From UBA6115 sp040776985 (GTDB lineage Bacteria > Bacillota > Clostridia > Christensenellales > Aristaeellaceae), in contig JAXGZL010000001.1 of assembly GCA_040776985.1 (NCBI GenBank), positions 62,001 through 126,000 on the forward strand: a stretch of 64,000 nt of DNA, given 5' to 3'. Under the pieces are notes generated by a model. It saw nothing but the letters and a program-made list of their open reading frames with translations, had not been told where the DNA came from and did no database searches. Both the position numbers and the translations under genes were made by a program. This document shows, in pieces, positions 35,122 through 43,558 of this stretch (the first letter of the stretch is position 1; each line of letters starts with the position of its first letter).

Positions 35122-36129
35122 CTACAGCAACACAACCCCCGCCTCCCGGCACCTTCTCCTGGTCCCCTCATCCCAGCAGGAGGACTGGACCTCGCCGATG
35201 TGGGCCTTGCCCAGCAGCAGCATGCACATGCGGCTTTGGCCGATGCCCCCGCCCATGGTAGTGGGCAGCTGGCCGTTCAGAAGGGCCTGGTGGAAGGGAT
35301 AGGAGCGGCGGTGGTCACAGCCGGACTCCCGCAGCTGATAGTCCAGGGAATCCGGGGAGACCCGGATGCCCATGCTGCTTAGCTCCATGGCGCAAGCAAG
35401 GGGCTCATGCCAAAACAGAATATCGCCGTTCAATTGCCAGTCATCATAGTCCGGCGCCCGGCCGTCATGGAGCTGGCCAGACTTCAGCTTGCCGCCGATT
35501 TGCAAGATGGCCACGCTCCGGTGCTCTTTGGTGATTTTTTCCTCCCGTTCCTTGGGGGATAAATCCGGCCAGCGGTCCTCCAGCTCCTGGCTGGTGACAA
35601 AATGCACATCGTGCTTAAACCTAAGCGGCAACCTCGGGTATTTCCACTTCAGCAGGTCATAGGTGCAGATGATGGCGGTGACGATGTTCTGCATCGCGTC
35701 CTTGAGGGTGGCCATCGTCCGCTCCTCCTCCAGGATCACCTTTTCCCAGTCCCACTGGTCCACATAGATGGAGTGAAGGTTATCCAGGGTTTCATCCCGC
35801 CTGATGGCGTTCATGTCAGTATACAGCCCCTCCCCCACCGGGAAGCCGTACTGCCCCAGGGCCTGGCGCTTCCACTTGGCCAGGGAATGCACCACCTGGG
35901 CCTGCACCCGGGCGGCGGGGATGTCAAAGGACACCGGGCGCTCCACCCCGCTCAGGTCATCGTTTAAGCCGCTTGACTCCAGCACAAACAAAGGGGCTGA
36001 CACCCGTTTCAGGTTCAGCGCCTTGCCCAGAAAGTCCGTGAAGGTGGTTTTGATCAGCGCGATGGCCTCCTGGGTTTCGTACAGGTTCAGCCAGGGGGTG
36101 TAGCCCTGGGGGATGGTCAGATGGGACAT
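35122..36129 (-). CDS. asnA: Aspartate-ammonia ligase (asparagine synthetase A)
   Basis: 335 residues, a class II aminoacyl-tRNA-synthetase-like fold. It makes asparagine from aspartate, ammonia and ATP, giving AMP and PPi. Conserved blocks: LNLKRVSAPLFVLESSGLND near residues 35-55, VGEGLYTDMNAIRRDE near 105, VDQWDWEKVI near 125, and GGGIGQSRMCMLLLGKAHIG near the C-terminus. The start (MSHLTIPQGY) at 36129 has AAGGAGG six bases upstream; earlier in-frame codons have none. The PPi it releases could feed the membrane pyrophosphatase. Confidence 0.95.
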   Translation of the reverse strand: MSHLTIPQGYTPWLNLYETQEAIALIKTTFTDFLGKALNLKRVSAPLFVLESSGLNDDLSGVERPVSFDIPAARVQAQVVHSLAKWKRQALGQYGFPVGEGLYTDMNAIRRDETLDNLHSIYVDQWDWEKVILEEERTMATLKDAMQNIVTAIICTYDLLKWKYPRLPLRFKHDVHFVTSQELEDRWPDLSPKEREEKITKEHRSVAILQIGGKLKSGQLHDGRAPDYDDWQLNGDILFWHEPLACAMELSSMGIRVSPDSLDYQLRESGCDHRRSYPFHQALLNGQLPTTMGGGIGQSRMCMLLLGKAHIGEVQSSCWDEGTRRRCREAGVVLL

Positions 36130-36169
36130 GGAAACCCTCCTTGATCGCAATGCCGCCAGTTTAATGCGC

Positions 36170-36197
36170 AAGCGTTCCTTCTGTCAAAGGAACGCTT
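36170..36197. repeat. Hairpin between asnA and the DUF438 gene
   Basis: AAGCGTTCCTT and AAGGAACGCTT with a six-base loop; a GTTTTT run follows on the plus strand only. On the minus strand, where both neighbours are read, it lacks a T-run and may be a processing or pause site. Confidence 0.5.
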
Positions 36198-36221
36198 GTT
36201 TTTGGCTTGTCTTTATCCGAT

Positions 36222-37415
36222 TCAGCTGTCAGACATCAGCCGCTTCTCCCCCTCAATCAGCTTCAGCGGGGCGATGTCCTGGGTGGTTTCCGCCACGCCC
36301 AGGTATTCCCCGTCGCTTCCACGCAGGGCAAAATAGCGGATGTGGATCAGCTTTTCCCCCATCTGAATCCAGAAGTCCTCGTGGTCCTTGCGGCCAGATT
36401 TGAAGTCATTCACGATCTGCTCCACGATGTGGACGCTGGCGGGCGGGTGGCAGTTGGACACATTGCGCCCCAGCACGCTCAGGGTGCGGGGGAAGACCCG
36501 CTCCTTCCCCTGGGAGAAGAAGCGCACCCGGTCCTCCTTGTCCACAAAGGTGACATCAAAGGGGATGGCGTTGAGCAGGGCGGTCAGTTCCCTGGCGTCA
36601 AAGGAGCCGGTGGGCAGGCTGATGCGGCCTTCCGCCGCCTGTTCGGGCGCAGGGGGCGCTGTTTCCGGCGCCGGCTTTCTGTCGCTTTGGGGGAAGGCGG
36701 ACGGCGGGGCAATCAGGAAGAAGCCGAACTCCGCTGAATCCTCCGCGATCTGACGCCATTCGTCCTCATGCAGCTTTTCCACCAGGATGGGCAGCATGAT
36801 CTGCTCCTCCTTGAAGGCCATGTCCTCAAGCCTTACACAGGCCGCTTCCAGCGCCTGGGTCTGCCCGTGGGCCAGGCCGGCGATGGCCTCCCTGATCTCC
36901 CCGCGGATTTCGTCGTCCACGCCCCACATCACCTTGGGGGGCGCTGTGACGCCATACTTCTCCATATAGGGAAACAGCAGGTTTTCCTTGATTTTGTAGT
37001 GGCTGTCAATGCCTGATAGCTGCACCGCCTTTTGCCGCAGGGCTTCCAGGGAGGCGCCGTCCTGCTTGCCCATCAGACCGCGAATCTCCGCGATCAGTTG
37101 CCTCAGGGCCTGGTTGCTGGCCTTCAGGGTGTGGATGGGGTGGCCGGGGAGCTGGTCTTTCGGCTTGTGGATGTCGGTGATGGCGCCCTTGAACACCTCC
37201 GCGTGCACATCGCAGAGGCGCTGCACCTCTTCCACCGCCATGCCCTCGTTGATCAGGGCCTGCTCTGCCTGGGAGATCTCCTCCGCCGACACCTGGCCAA
37301 AGGTGGCCTCAAAGGCTTCCTTCACCTGGTCCACCGTGTGCCCCTGGTGCAGCTTCTGGATGATCTCCTTCAGTTTCTGTTTCCTGTATTCCCGGTTGTT
37401 GATTTCCGCGCTCAT
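36222..37415 (-). CDS. DUF438 / hemerythrin HHE / PAS domain protein
   Basis: 397 residues in three parts. Residues about 1-75 form DUF438 (NREYRKQKLKEIIQKLHQGH). About 90-225 form a hemerythrin-like HHE domain (HPIHTLKASNQAL, HYKIKENLLFPYMEKYG, KEEQIMLPILVEKLHEDEW), expected to hold a di-iron centre. About 275-390 form a PAS-like sensor (LNAIPFDVTFVDKEDRVRFF, FALRGSDGEYLGVAETTQDI). Such proteins are thought to sense or detoxify oxygen or NO in anaerobes. A run of Pro and Ala (about 240-260) links the last two parts. An ATACTGA/TCAGTAT inverted repeat (37431-37453) lies before the start. Confidence 0.88.
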   Translation of the reverse strand: MSAEINNREYRKQKLKEIIQKLHQGHTVDQVKEAFEATFGQVSAEEISQAEQALINEGMAVEEVQRLCDVHAEVFKGAITDIHKPKDQLPGHPIHTLKASNQALRQLIAEIRGLMGKQDGASLEALRQKAVQLSGIDSHYKIKENLLFPYMEKYGVTAPPKVMWGVDDEIRGEIREAIAGLAHGQTQALEAACVRLEDMAFKEEQIMLPILVEKLHEDEWRQIAEDSAEFGFFLIAPPSAFPQSDRKPAPETAPPAPEQAAEGRISLPTGSFDARELTALLNAIPFDVTFVDKEDRVRFFSQGKERVFPRTLSVLGRNVSNCHPPASVHIVEQIVNDFKSGRKDHEDFWIQMGEKLIHIRYFALRGSDGEYLGVAETTQDIAPLKLIEGEKRLMSDS

Positions 37416-37513
37416 TTTCTGCCTCCTTTTATACTGAGCTCAATCCTTCAGTATGTCTCCTTCCAGTGTTAGATCGTGCTAACGCATTGATTGGAGTATA
37501 CCCGGCAAAAGAA

Positions 37514-37545
37514 GCGGGTGTCGTTGCATTTGCAACGACGCCCGC
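37514..37545 (-). terminator. Terminator of the Opp/Dpp operon
   Basis: GCGGGTGTCGTTGCA and TGCAACGACGCCCGC with a two-base loop; T-rich on both strands (TTCTTTT on minus). It lies 18 bases past the last gene of the operon and also insulates the DUF438 promoter. Confidence 0.8.
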
Positions 37546-37563
37546 TTTTTCAGGCAAAATTTT

Positions 37564-38574
37564 TTATGTGGCGTCGTTTTTCACCTGTTCCTCCCGGGTG
37601 AACAGGCAGGCATGGAAGTGGTTTTCCCCCGCCTCCCGCATGCTGTGGTCACAATGGCTGCAGGCCGGTTTCACAAAGGGGCACCTTGGCCCAAACCGGC
37701 AGCCGACGGGCAGATTGATCTGGTCAGGGGTTTCGTCATCAATCAGGATGCGCTGCTTGACATGGTCCGGGTCCGCGACGGGCACGGAGGAAAGCAGCAC
37801 CTGGGTGTAGGGGTGGACCGGCCTCGCGATCACCTCGTCCACCGGGCCTATTTCCATGATCTTCCCCAGGTACATGATGGCTATCCGGTCGCAGAGGTAC
37901 TTGATGGTGGACAGATCATGGGAGATATACAGCATGGTCAGCCCCATCTGTTCCCGCAGGCGCTTGAGAAGGTTCAGGATATCCGCCCGGATGGACACAT
38001 CCAGCATGGACACCGGCTCGTCCGCCACCAGGATTTTGGGCTTGATCACAATGCCCCTGGCAATGGCCACCCGCTGCCGCTGGCCGCCGGACAGCTCATG
38101 GGGATAGCGGTACATGAACTGCTCCGCCGGCCTCAATTCCGCAATCTCAAGCGCTTCCCGCACCTGGGCGTGCAGGGCCCCGGCGTCTTTTTCCCCATGG
38201 ATGCGCAGGGGTTCCGCAATGGTGTCAAACACATTGAAGCGGGGGTTAAGCGTCTCATAGGGGTCCTGGAAAATCATCTGCACTTCCCGGCGGAACTGCT
38301 TTTGCATCTTCCTGTTGCTGCCGTCCAGAGGGTGCCCGTCAATGGTGATGCTGCCCCCGGTTTCCTTTTGCAGCCGCACCAGGATTTCACCGGTGGTGGT
38401 TTTCCCGGAGCCGCTTTCTCCTGCCAGGCCAATGATTTCCCCCTGGGCGATGTCAAGGTTGATGCCGTCTATCGCTTTCACAGACAGTTTTTCGTCCCTG
38501 AACAGCTCCCCCAGCCCCCTTGGCACCGGGAATTCCTTGTGCAGATCCTTGATCTGAATGATCGGGCTATCCAT
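37564..38574 (-). CDS. Peptide/nickel-type ABC importer ATPase 2
   Basis: 336 residues of the OppF/DppF type. Walker A is GESGSGKTT (about 53-61), signature LSGGQRQRVAIARG, Walker B ILVADEPVSMLD, and the H-loop LYISHDLST. The C-terminus carries the cysteine-rich oligopeptide-ATPase tail (CRFGPRCPFVKPACSHC), which may bind an Fe-S cluster. The start overlaps the stop of the previous gene by one base. It is last in a five-gene operon. Confidence 0.93.
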   Translation of the reverse strand: MDSPIIQIKDLHKEFPVPRGLGELFRDEKLSVKAIDGINLDIAQGEIIGLAGESGSGKTTTGEILVRLQKETGGSITIDGHPLDGSNRKMQKQFRREVQMIFQDPYETLNPRFNVFDTIAEPLRIHGEKDAGALHAQVREALEIAELRPAEQFMYRYPHELSGGQRQRVAIARGIVIKPKILVADEPVSMLDVSIRADILNLLKRLREQMGLTMLYISHDLSTIKYLCDRIAIMYLGKIMEIGPVDEVIARPVHPYTQVLLSSVPVADPDHVKQRILIDDETPDQINLPVGCRFGPRCPFVKPACSHCDHSMREAGENHFHACLFTREEQVKNDAT

Positions 38575-39620
38575 CAGGCACCTCCTTGGGGTTCGCTTGC
38601 CGCCGCCAGCCGCTCGGCCACCTGATGCCAGGTTTCCGGCTTCCTGCTCTCCAGCCGGAAGCGCTCCGCCTGGTCGTTGAAGTGGCAGGCGGAGTAATGC
38701 CCCTCATCCACCAGGGCCAGTTCCGGCGCCTGCCGCTGACAGATCTCCTGCGCGAAGGGGCAGCGCTCCCTGAACCGGCAGCCCTCCTGTCGCTCCAGCA
38801 GGTTGGGCGGGGCGCCCGGGATGGAGATCAGCTGCTCCCCAATCTCGGTAATGCTGGGAAAGGCATTGTTTAGGCCCAGGGAATAGGGGTGCACCTGCTG
38901 CTTGAAAAACACCCGGGTGGGCGCCCGCTCCATGATTTTGCCGCCATACATGACGATGATGGTTTCACAGGTCTCCGACACCACGGAGATATCGTGGGTG
39001 ATCAAAATCATGGAGCCGTTGATGGCCTTTTTCAGCTGGATGATCTGCTGCAGGATCTGATCCTGCACCACCACATCAAGCGCGGTGGTGGGCTCATCCG
39101 CGATGATCAGGGCCGGGTCCAGGGTCAGCGCCATGGCGATGATGGCCCGCTGCTTCATGCCCCCTGACATCTGATGGGGGTAGCTTTTCAGGCGCTTTTC
39201 CTCCAGCCCCACCATGCGGAACACCTCCACCGAGCGGGCATAGGCCTCCTGCTTGCTCATGTTGGTGTGGGCGCGGATCCCCTCAATCAGCTGATCGCCC
39301 ACCGTGTGCACCGGGTTGAGCGCGTTCATGGCGCTTTGGGACACCATGGCAATTTCCTTCAGGCGGAGTTTGCGGATCTCCTCATCGCTCAGCTGCACCA
39401 GGTCCCGGCCTTTGAAAAGCATCTGCCCCTGGCTGATGCCGCCGTTTTTTGCCAGCAGGCGGATGATGGACTTCGCCAGGGTGGTTTTCCCGCATCCGCT
39501 CTCCCCCACGATGCCCAGGCTTTCCCCCACGGCCAGGGTGAAGGACACATCCTCCACCGCCCGCATGACGCCGGACTCGGTCTGATAATCAATCGAAATG
39601 TTTTTCGCTTCCAGCAACAT
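38574..39620 (-). CDS. Peptide/nickel-type ABC importer ATPase 1
   Basis: 348 residues of the OppD/DppD type. Walker A GESGCGKTT, signature MSGGMKQRAIIAMAL, Walker B LIIADEPTTALD, H-loop LITHDISVV. The tail CRFRERCPFAQEIC matches the family. I chose MLLEAKNISI at 39620 because the family begins there; the longer in-frame extension overlaps the permease gene. GAGGAGG lies 11 bases before it, and GAAGAGG directly before it. Confidence 0.93.
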   Translation of the reverse strand: MLLEAKNISIDYQTESGVMRAVEDVSFTLAVGESLGIVGESGCGKTTLAKSIIRLLAKNGGISQGQMLFKGRDLVQLSDEEIRKLRLKEIAMVSQSAMNALNPVHTVGDQLIEGIRAHTNMSKQEAYARSVEVFRMVGLEEKRLKSYPHQMSGGMKQRAIIAMALTLDPALIIADEPTTALDVVVQDQILQQIIQLKKAINGSMILITHDISVVSETCETIIVMYGGKIMERAPTRVFFKQQVHPYSLGLNNAFPSITEIGEQLISIPGAPPNLLERQEGCRFRERCPFAQEICQRQAPELALVDEGHYSACHFNDQAERFRLESRKPETWHQVAERLAAASEPQGGA

Positions 39621-39625
39621 CCTCT

Positions 39626-40531
39626 TCACCGCCTCCTCAGCCTTGGGTCCACCACCTCTTCCAGCGCCCTGGCGACAAAGAAGATGGATAGCAGCAAAAG
39701 CACAATGGCAAGCCCCGGCGCCAGCACCCACCACCAGGCCACCCGGGCATTGCCAGTGGAGGAGGCGATGTGCAGGATCTGCCCCCAGCTGGGCACATTG
39801 GGGTCCCCAAAACCCAGGAAGGCAATGCTGGCCTCAGCCGTGATGGCCCAGTTGACCATGAAGGCCATTTCCAGCAGAATCAGCGGCACCACATTGGGCA
39901 GGATGTATTTGAACATCAGCCGCAGGTTGCTGGCCCCTGCCACGCGCCCGGCCTTGATGTAGGGGCGTTTGGAAATGGACAGCACCTGGGACCTGACCAG
40001 GCGGGCCACCGTCCGCCAGGACAGCATGGACACCGCCAGGATGATGTTCCACATGCTGGGCTTGGTGACGGCGGAAAGCACAATCACAAAGGGGATAAAG
40101 GGAATGGCATAGAAAAAGTCCACGATCCGCATGATGATCACGTCCGTGGCCCCGCCGTAATAGCCCGCCACGATGCCCACCACCGAGCCCAGGGCCGTCA
40201 CCAGGATGGCCGCCAGCAGCCCCACGGTCAGCGCCGTTCGGGTGCCCAGGATGACCTGGGAAAAGATGTCCCTTCCTACGTCCGTGGTCCCAAAGGGATG
40301 GGCCAGGGAGGGCGGCTCCAGGCGTCTGATTTTGCGGTTTTCATTGTAGTGGCGGTCCCTGGCGCCATGGGGCGCCAGGCTGGTGGCAAAGATGGCCACC
40401 ACGATAAAGAACACCAGCAGGATCACCCCCACCATAGCCAGTTTGTCCCGGCGGAGGTTCTTGAGAAACTGGCGCAGCACGCTCTGGGTGTTGCTTCTTC
40501 TCACCAGGCTTTTTGTCGTCATTCTCATCAC
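39626..40531 (-). CDS. Peptide/nickel-type ABC permease C
   Basis: 301 residues, OppC/DppC type. The N-terminal helix is LAMVGVILLVFFIVVAIFAT. The family block GTTDVGRDIFSQVILGTRTA follows, and the EAA loop is ISKRPYIKAGRVAGASNLRL. About six helices. It overlaps the upstream permease stop by four bases. Confidence 0.93.
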   Translation of the reverse strand: MMRMTTKSLVRRSNTQSVLRQFLKNLRRDKLAMVGVILLVFFIVVAIFATSLAPHGARDRHYNENRKIRRLEPPSLAHPFGTTDVGRDIFSQVILGTRTALTVGLLAAILVTALGSVVGIVAGYYGGATDVIIMRIVDFFYAIPFIPFVIVLSAVTKPSMWNIILAVSMLSWRTVARLVRSQVLSISKRPYIKAGRVAGASNLRLMFKYILPNVVPLILLEMAFMVNWAITAEASIAFLGFGDPNVPSWGQILHIASSTGNARVAWWWVLAPGLAIVLLLLSIFFVARALEEVVDPRLRRR

Positions 40532-41511
40532 CCCTTCAGCGCTTTGTAGGAAATCCGCGGATCCAGCGCCGCATACAGCAGATCCGCCACCAGGTTCATC
40601 AGCATGACGGTGGTGGAGATGATGATGAAGCAGGCCTGGGCCAGGGGATAGTCCCGCCGGGTGACGGCGGTCACAATCTCCCGCCCCAGACCCGGCCAGG
40701 AAAACACCACCTCAATCAGCACCTGGCCGCCGATGGCGGAGCCAATGAACAAGGCGCCTGAGGTCACCACCGGCAGCAGGGCGTTTCTGGCCGCGTGGCG
40801 GAACAGCACCTTGCGGGGCTTGATGCCCTTGGCGTGGGCCATCTCCACATAGTCCTCAGACAGCACCTCCAGCATGCTGTTGCGCATCACCAGAAGCGGG
40901 GTGGCCATGAAATACAGGGCGGCGACGATGCTGGGCAGAATCAGGTGGTGCAGAAAATCCATGTTGAGGAACATCTGGGCAAAGTTGCCGCTGGGGGTGC
41001 CCACCGTTCTCATCCCCTGGGCGGGAAACCAGCCCAGGTTGGCGGAGAACAGGATGATGGCCATCAGCCCCACCCAGAAGGTGGGCGCCGACCTGAAGAA
41101 CAGCACAAAGACGATGCCGCCGGTCTCCATTTTGGAGCCCCGCTTCCAGGCCATCAAGGCGCCCATGCAGATGCCGATCAGGTAGGCCAGGGTCATGGCG
41201 CTGAGCATCAGGATCAGGGTGGCGGGCAGCTTTTCCCCGATGATCTCCAGCACCGGCCGGTTATAGAAGTAGGAACTGCCAAAGTCCAGCCGCAGCAAGT
41301 CCTGCATGAAGATCAGGTACTGGTCCCACAGGCCCTTGTCCAGGCCATATCGCGCCAGCATCTGGGCCCGGGCCTCCGGCGGAATGGAGGGGTCCACGAT
41401 AAAGGCCGTGGGGTCCCCGGGCATCACCCTGAACAGGAAAAAAATCATGGTGGAAACCAGCAGAATCATCAGCACCATGATAAGCAGCCGTCTCAACACA
41501 TATCCAAACAA
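40528..41511 (-). CDS. Peptide/nickel-type ABC permease B
   Basis: 327 residues, OppB/DppB type. The N-terminus YVLRRLLIMVLMILLVSTMI leads to MPGDPTAFI, both diagnostic. The EAA loop is SEDYVEMAHAKGIKPRKVLF, and the family's terminal FSWPGLGREIVTAVTRRDYP is present. It follows the binding-protein gene after a 132-base gap that holds a hairpin. Confidence 0.93.
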   Translation of the reverse strand: MFGYVLRRLLIMVLMILLVSTMIFFLFRVMPGDPTAFIVDPSIPPEARAQMLARYGLDKGLWDQYLIFMQDLLRLDFGSSYFYNRPVLEIIGEKLPATLILMLSAMTLAYLIGICMGALMAWKRGSKMETGGIVFVLFFRSAPTFWVGLMAIILFSANLGWFPAQGMRTVGTPSGNFAQMFLNMDFLHHLILPSIVAALYFMATPLLVMRNSMLEVLSEDYVEMAHAKGIKPRKVLFRHAARNALLPVVTSGALFIGSAIGGQVLIEVVFSWPGLGREIVTAVTRRDYPLAQACFIIISTTVMLMNLVADLLYAALDPRISYKALKG

Positions 41512-41570
41512 GCGCTCACCACCTTATGTCATGGCAGAACCAGATACAGTCCATGGAATCAAAACAGGAC

Positions 41571-41606
41571 GCATCCCGGCAGGGTGCGTGACAACTGCCG
41601 GGACGC
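41571..41606 (-). repeat. Intercistronic hairpin after the binding-protein gene
   Basis: GCATCCCGGCAG and CTGCCGGGACGC around 12 bases. No T-run. As at 8232-8259, it follows a solute-binding-protein gene inside an operon. Confidence 0.55.
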
Positions 41607-41643
41607 GCCCAGGGTAGGTTTGAAAGGTCAGAAAGCGGGGCCC

Positions 41644-43296
41644 TTACTCGGCAGGCATGTACAGCTGTCCAGCGCTGTCCCAGGTAAAGCCGGCTTCCTC
41701 CAGGATTTCACGGGCGCGGTCCGGGTCGTAGGTGTCATAGATGGGCACCTTCGGGTTGTGCCAGAATTCGTTGGCTTCCACAATCACCAGGCCGCCGCCG
41801 CCCCTGGCGCCATAGCCGTCCAGGTGCACATCAATCGCCAGATCATAGTCCACCAGGTGGGCAAAGGCAATGCGGAAGGCCTTGTTGTTAAACGGCGCCC
41901 GGTCCATGTTGAAGCCCAGGAAGAAGAAGCCGATATCAGGCCCTTCCGTCAGCTCCAGATGGCTGTATTTGCCGCCCGCGTTTTCCTTGATCAGGTTGGT
42001 GTGGGCAGGCACCAGGTCGTAGGAGACCATGTCCACGGTGCCCAGCTCAAGGGCCGTCAGCACGCCCTCGGGCGCGGCGAAGATCTGGAAGATATAGCCG
42101 TCAATCAGCGGCTGCTGGAAGTAATCATCAAAACGGCTGACCGACAGCTCCTCCCCGGTGCGGAAATGCTCCACCTTGAAGGGGCCGGAGCCAATGGCTT
42201 CCAGGTTCGGGTAGGTGGTGGGGTTTTCAATGTTCTCCCACACATGCTTGGGCAGAATCGGGATCTGGGCCAGGGTGTTGGTGATGAAGGGCGCATAGGG
42301 GTCCTTCAGGTTGAAGCGGACGGTGTTTTCGTCCATCAGCTCAATGTCCTTGATCGGGGACAGGAAGGAGGCGAAATACTCCGTCTTTTCATTGATGAAC
42401 AGCTCGTAGGAGAACTTCACGTCCTCCACCGTCACGGGCTTCCCGTCGTGGAAGGTCATGCCCTTGCGCAGCACCACATCCACCACATTGTCCCCCACCA
42501 CATTCCAGCTTTCCGCAGCCCAGGGCTGGGGCTGGATTTCAGGGGAGAGGCGCACCAGCTTGTCATAGATCAACCGCAGGTTGCGCCAGCCATAGACGCT
42601 CTTTGAGCTCAGCGGGTTCATGTCGTCGATGTTCACATTGCTGGCCACCTTCAGGATCTTGTCCTCCGTCAGGGGCCTGACCTGGAAGGGCGTCCACTCG
42701 TTGAACACGCCCTCGCCGGGGAGGTTGATCACATCGGTGAACTTGTCCTTGTTGTAGGTCTGGATTGTGGCGCGGGAATACAGCGTCACATGGGGCACAT
42801 CCTCCGCCAGCACCTCCTGGGCAGCGAATACGATCTCCCGGCGCTTGTTGACGTCCATTTCCCTGCGCTGGGCATCCGCCAGTTTATCAAACTCGGGGTT
42901 CCGGTAGCGGTTGGTGTTGTTGCCGCCCGCCTTGGCGTTGTCTGAATGGTTGATGGAATGGATGAACATGTCCGGATCCAGGCGCTCAATGCGGCCGGAC
43001 CAGCCGATGGTGTAGGCGTCATAGTCCATGTCGTCGCCATAGATGATGTCCAGCAGCACCGCAAAGTCGGTGGGCTGGGCCGTGGCCTCCACCCCCAGCT
43101 TGCGCAGCTCCTCCACTGCCTCCTGGGACATCTCATAGTTGACCATGTTCGCTTCCGGCATGGAGCTCAGAATCGTAATCGCCGGCACCTTTTCACCGGC
43201 GGGCGCCGCCAGGGCGGTCTGCCCGAACAAGGCAATCAACAGCGCTGTGCAAAGCAACAGCCTGACGACAGGGGGGGTCTTTTTTCTAAACTTCAT
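41644..43296 (-). CDS. Oligopeptide/nickel-type solute-binding protein with circularly permuted order
   Basis: 550 residues with a Sec signal at 1-31. The family order is changed. Residues about 36-205 (LGVEATAQPTDFAVLLDIIY, YDAYTIGWSGRIERLDPDMF, RYRNPEFDKLADAQRREMD, RREIVFAAQEVLAEDVPHVT) match what is normally the C-terminal third of SBP_bac_5 proteins. Residues about 206-550 then begin like a normal N-terminus (KILKVASNVNIDDMNPLSSK, LIYDKLVRLSPEIQPQPWAA, LRKGMTFHDGKPVTVEDVKF) and end at YDPDRAREILEEAGF, which usually leads into the C-terminal third. All family blocks are present once, in frame. It is the first gene of the importer operon. The ligand is probably a peptide or similar; no lipobox is seen. 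Confidence 0.85.
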   Translation of the reverse strand: MKFRKKTPPVVRLLLCTALLIALFGQTALAAPAGEKVPAITILSSMPEANMVNYEMSQEAVEELRKLGVEATAQPTDFAVLLDIIYGDDMDYDAYTIGWSGRIERLDPDMFIHSINHSDNAKAGGNNTNRYRNPEFDKLADAQRREMDVNKRREIVFAAQEVLAEDVPHVTLYSRATIQTYNKDKFTDVINLPGEGVFNEWTPFQVRPLTEDKILKVASNVNIDDMNPLSSKSVYGWRNLRLIYDKLVRLSPEIQPQPWAAESWNVVGDNVVDVVLRKGMTFHDGKPVTVEDVKFSYELFINEKTEYFASFLSPIKDIELMDENTVRFNLKDPYAPFITNTLAQIPILPKHVWENIENPTTYPNLEAIGSGPFKVEHFRTGEELSVSRFDDYFQQPLIDGYIFQIFAAPEGVLTALELGTVDMVSYDLVPAHTNLIKENAGGKYSHLELTEGPDIGFFFLGFNMDRAPFNNKAFRIAFAHLVDYDLAIDVHLDGYGARGGGGLVIVEANEFWHNPKVPIYDTYDPDRAREILEEAGFTWDSAGQLYMPAE

Positions 43297-43433
43297 GGCT
43301 CCTCCTTCGTCGATTCCTCGACTTCAACATTTCGATCATTGTTCCACATTGCGCATAAGCATGTCAACAAATGTATGTTTTTACACTGTTTTTCAGCGGT
43401 TCGAAAGATGTTTTTCGCCGTCTTTTTTGACAG

Positions 43434-43463
43434 CAAAAAAGCGCTGCCGCATCGCAGCAACGC
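43434..43463 (-). terminator. Terminator after uvrB
   Basis: On the minus strand GCGTTGCTGC, ATG-type loop, GCGGCAGCGC, then TTTTTT. The gap 43297-43558 holds this and no supported gene. Confidence 0.75.
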
Positions 43464-43558
43464 CTGAAAGCCACAGGCGATAAAAGCCTGTTTTATGAAG
43501 CGGATTCCTGCATTGGCATATACCGCCGCGACGATGGCCACCGCCAGGATCAGCGCGT

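Noticed and set aside
36170..36197. A terminator for the DUF438 gene
   Set aside because: The T-run is on the plus strand only, whereas both neighbouring genes are on the minus strand; kept as a plain hairpin.
40795..42606. A 603-codon open frame on the plus strand
   Set aside because: Antisense to oppB and the binding-protein gene; composition again typical of a shadow frame, and no ribosome-binding site.
43293..43541. An 82-codon minus-strand frame after uvrB
   Set aside because: It contains the uvrB terminator hairpin and T-run and has no ribosome-binding site.
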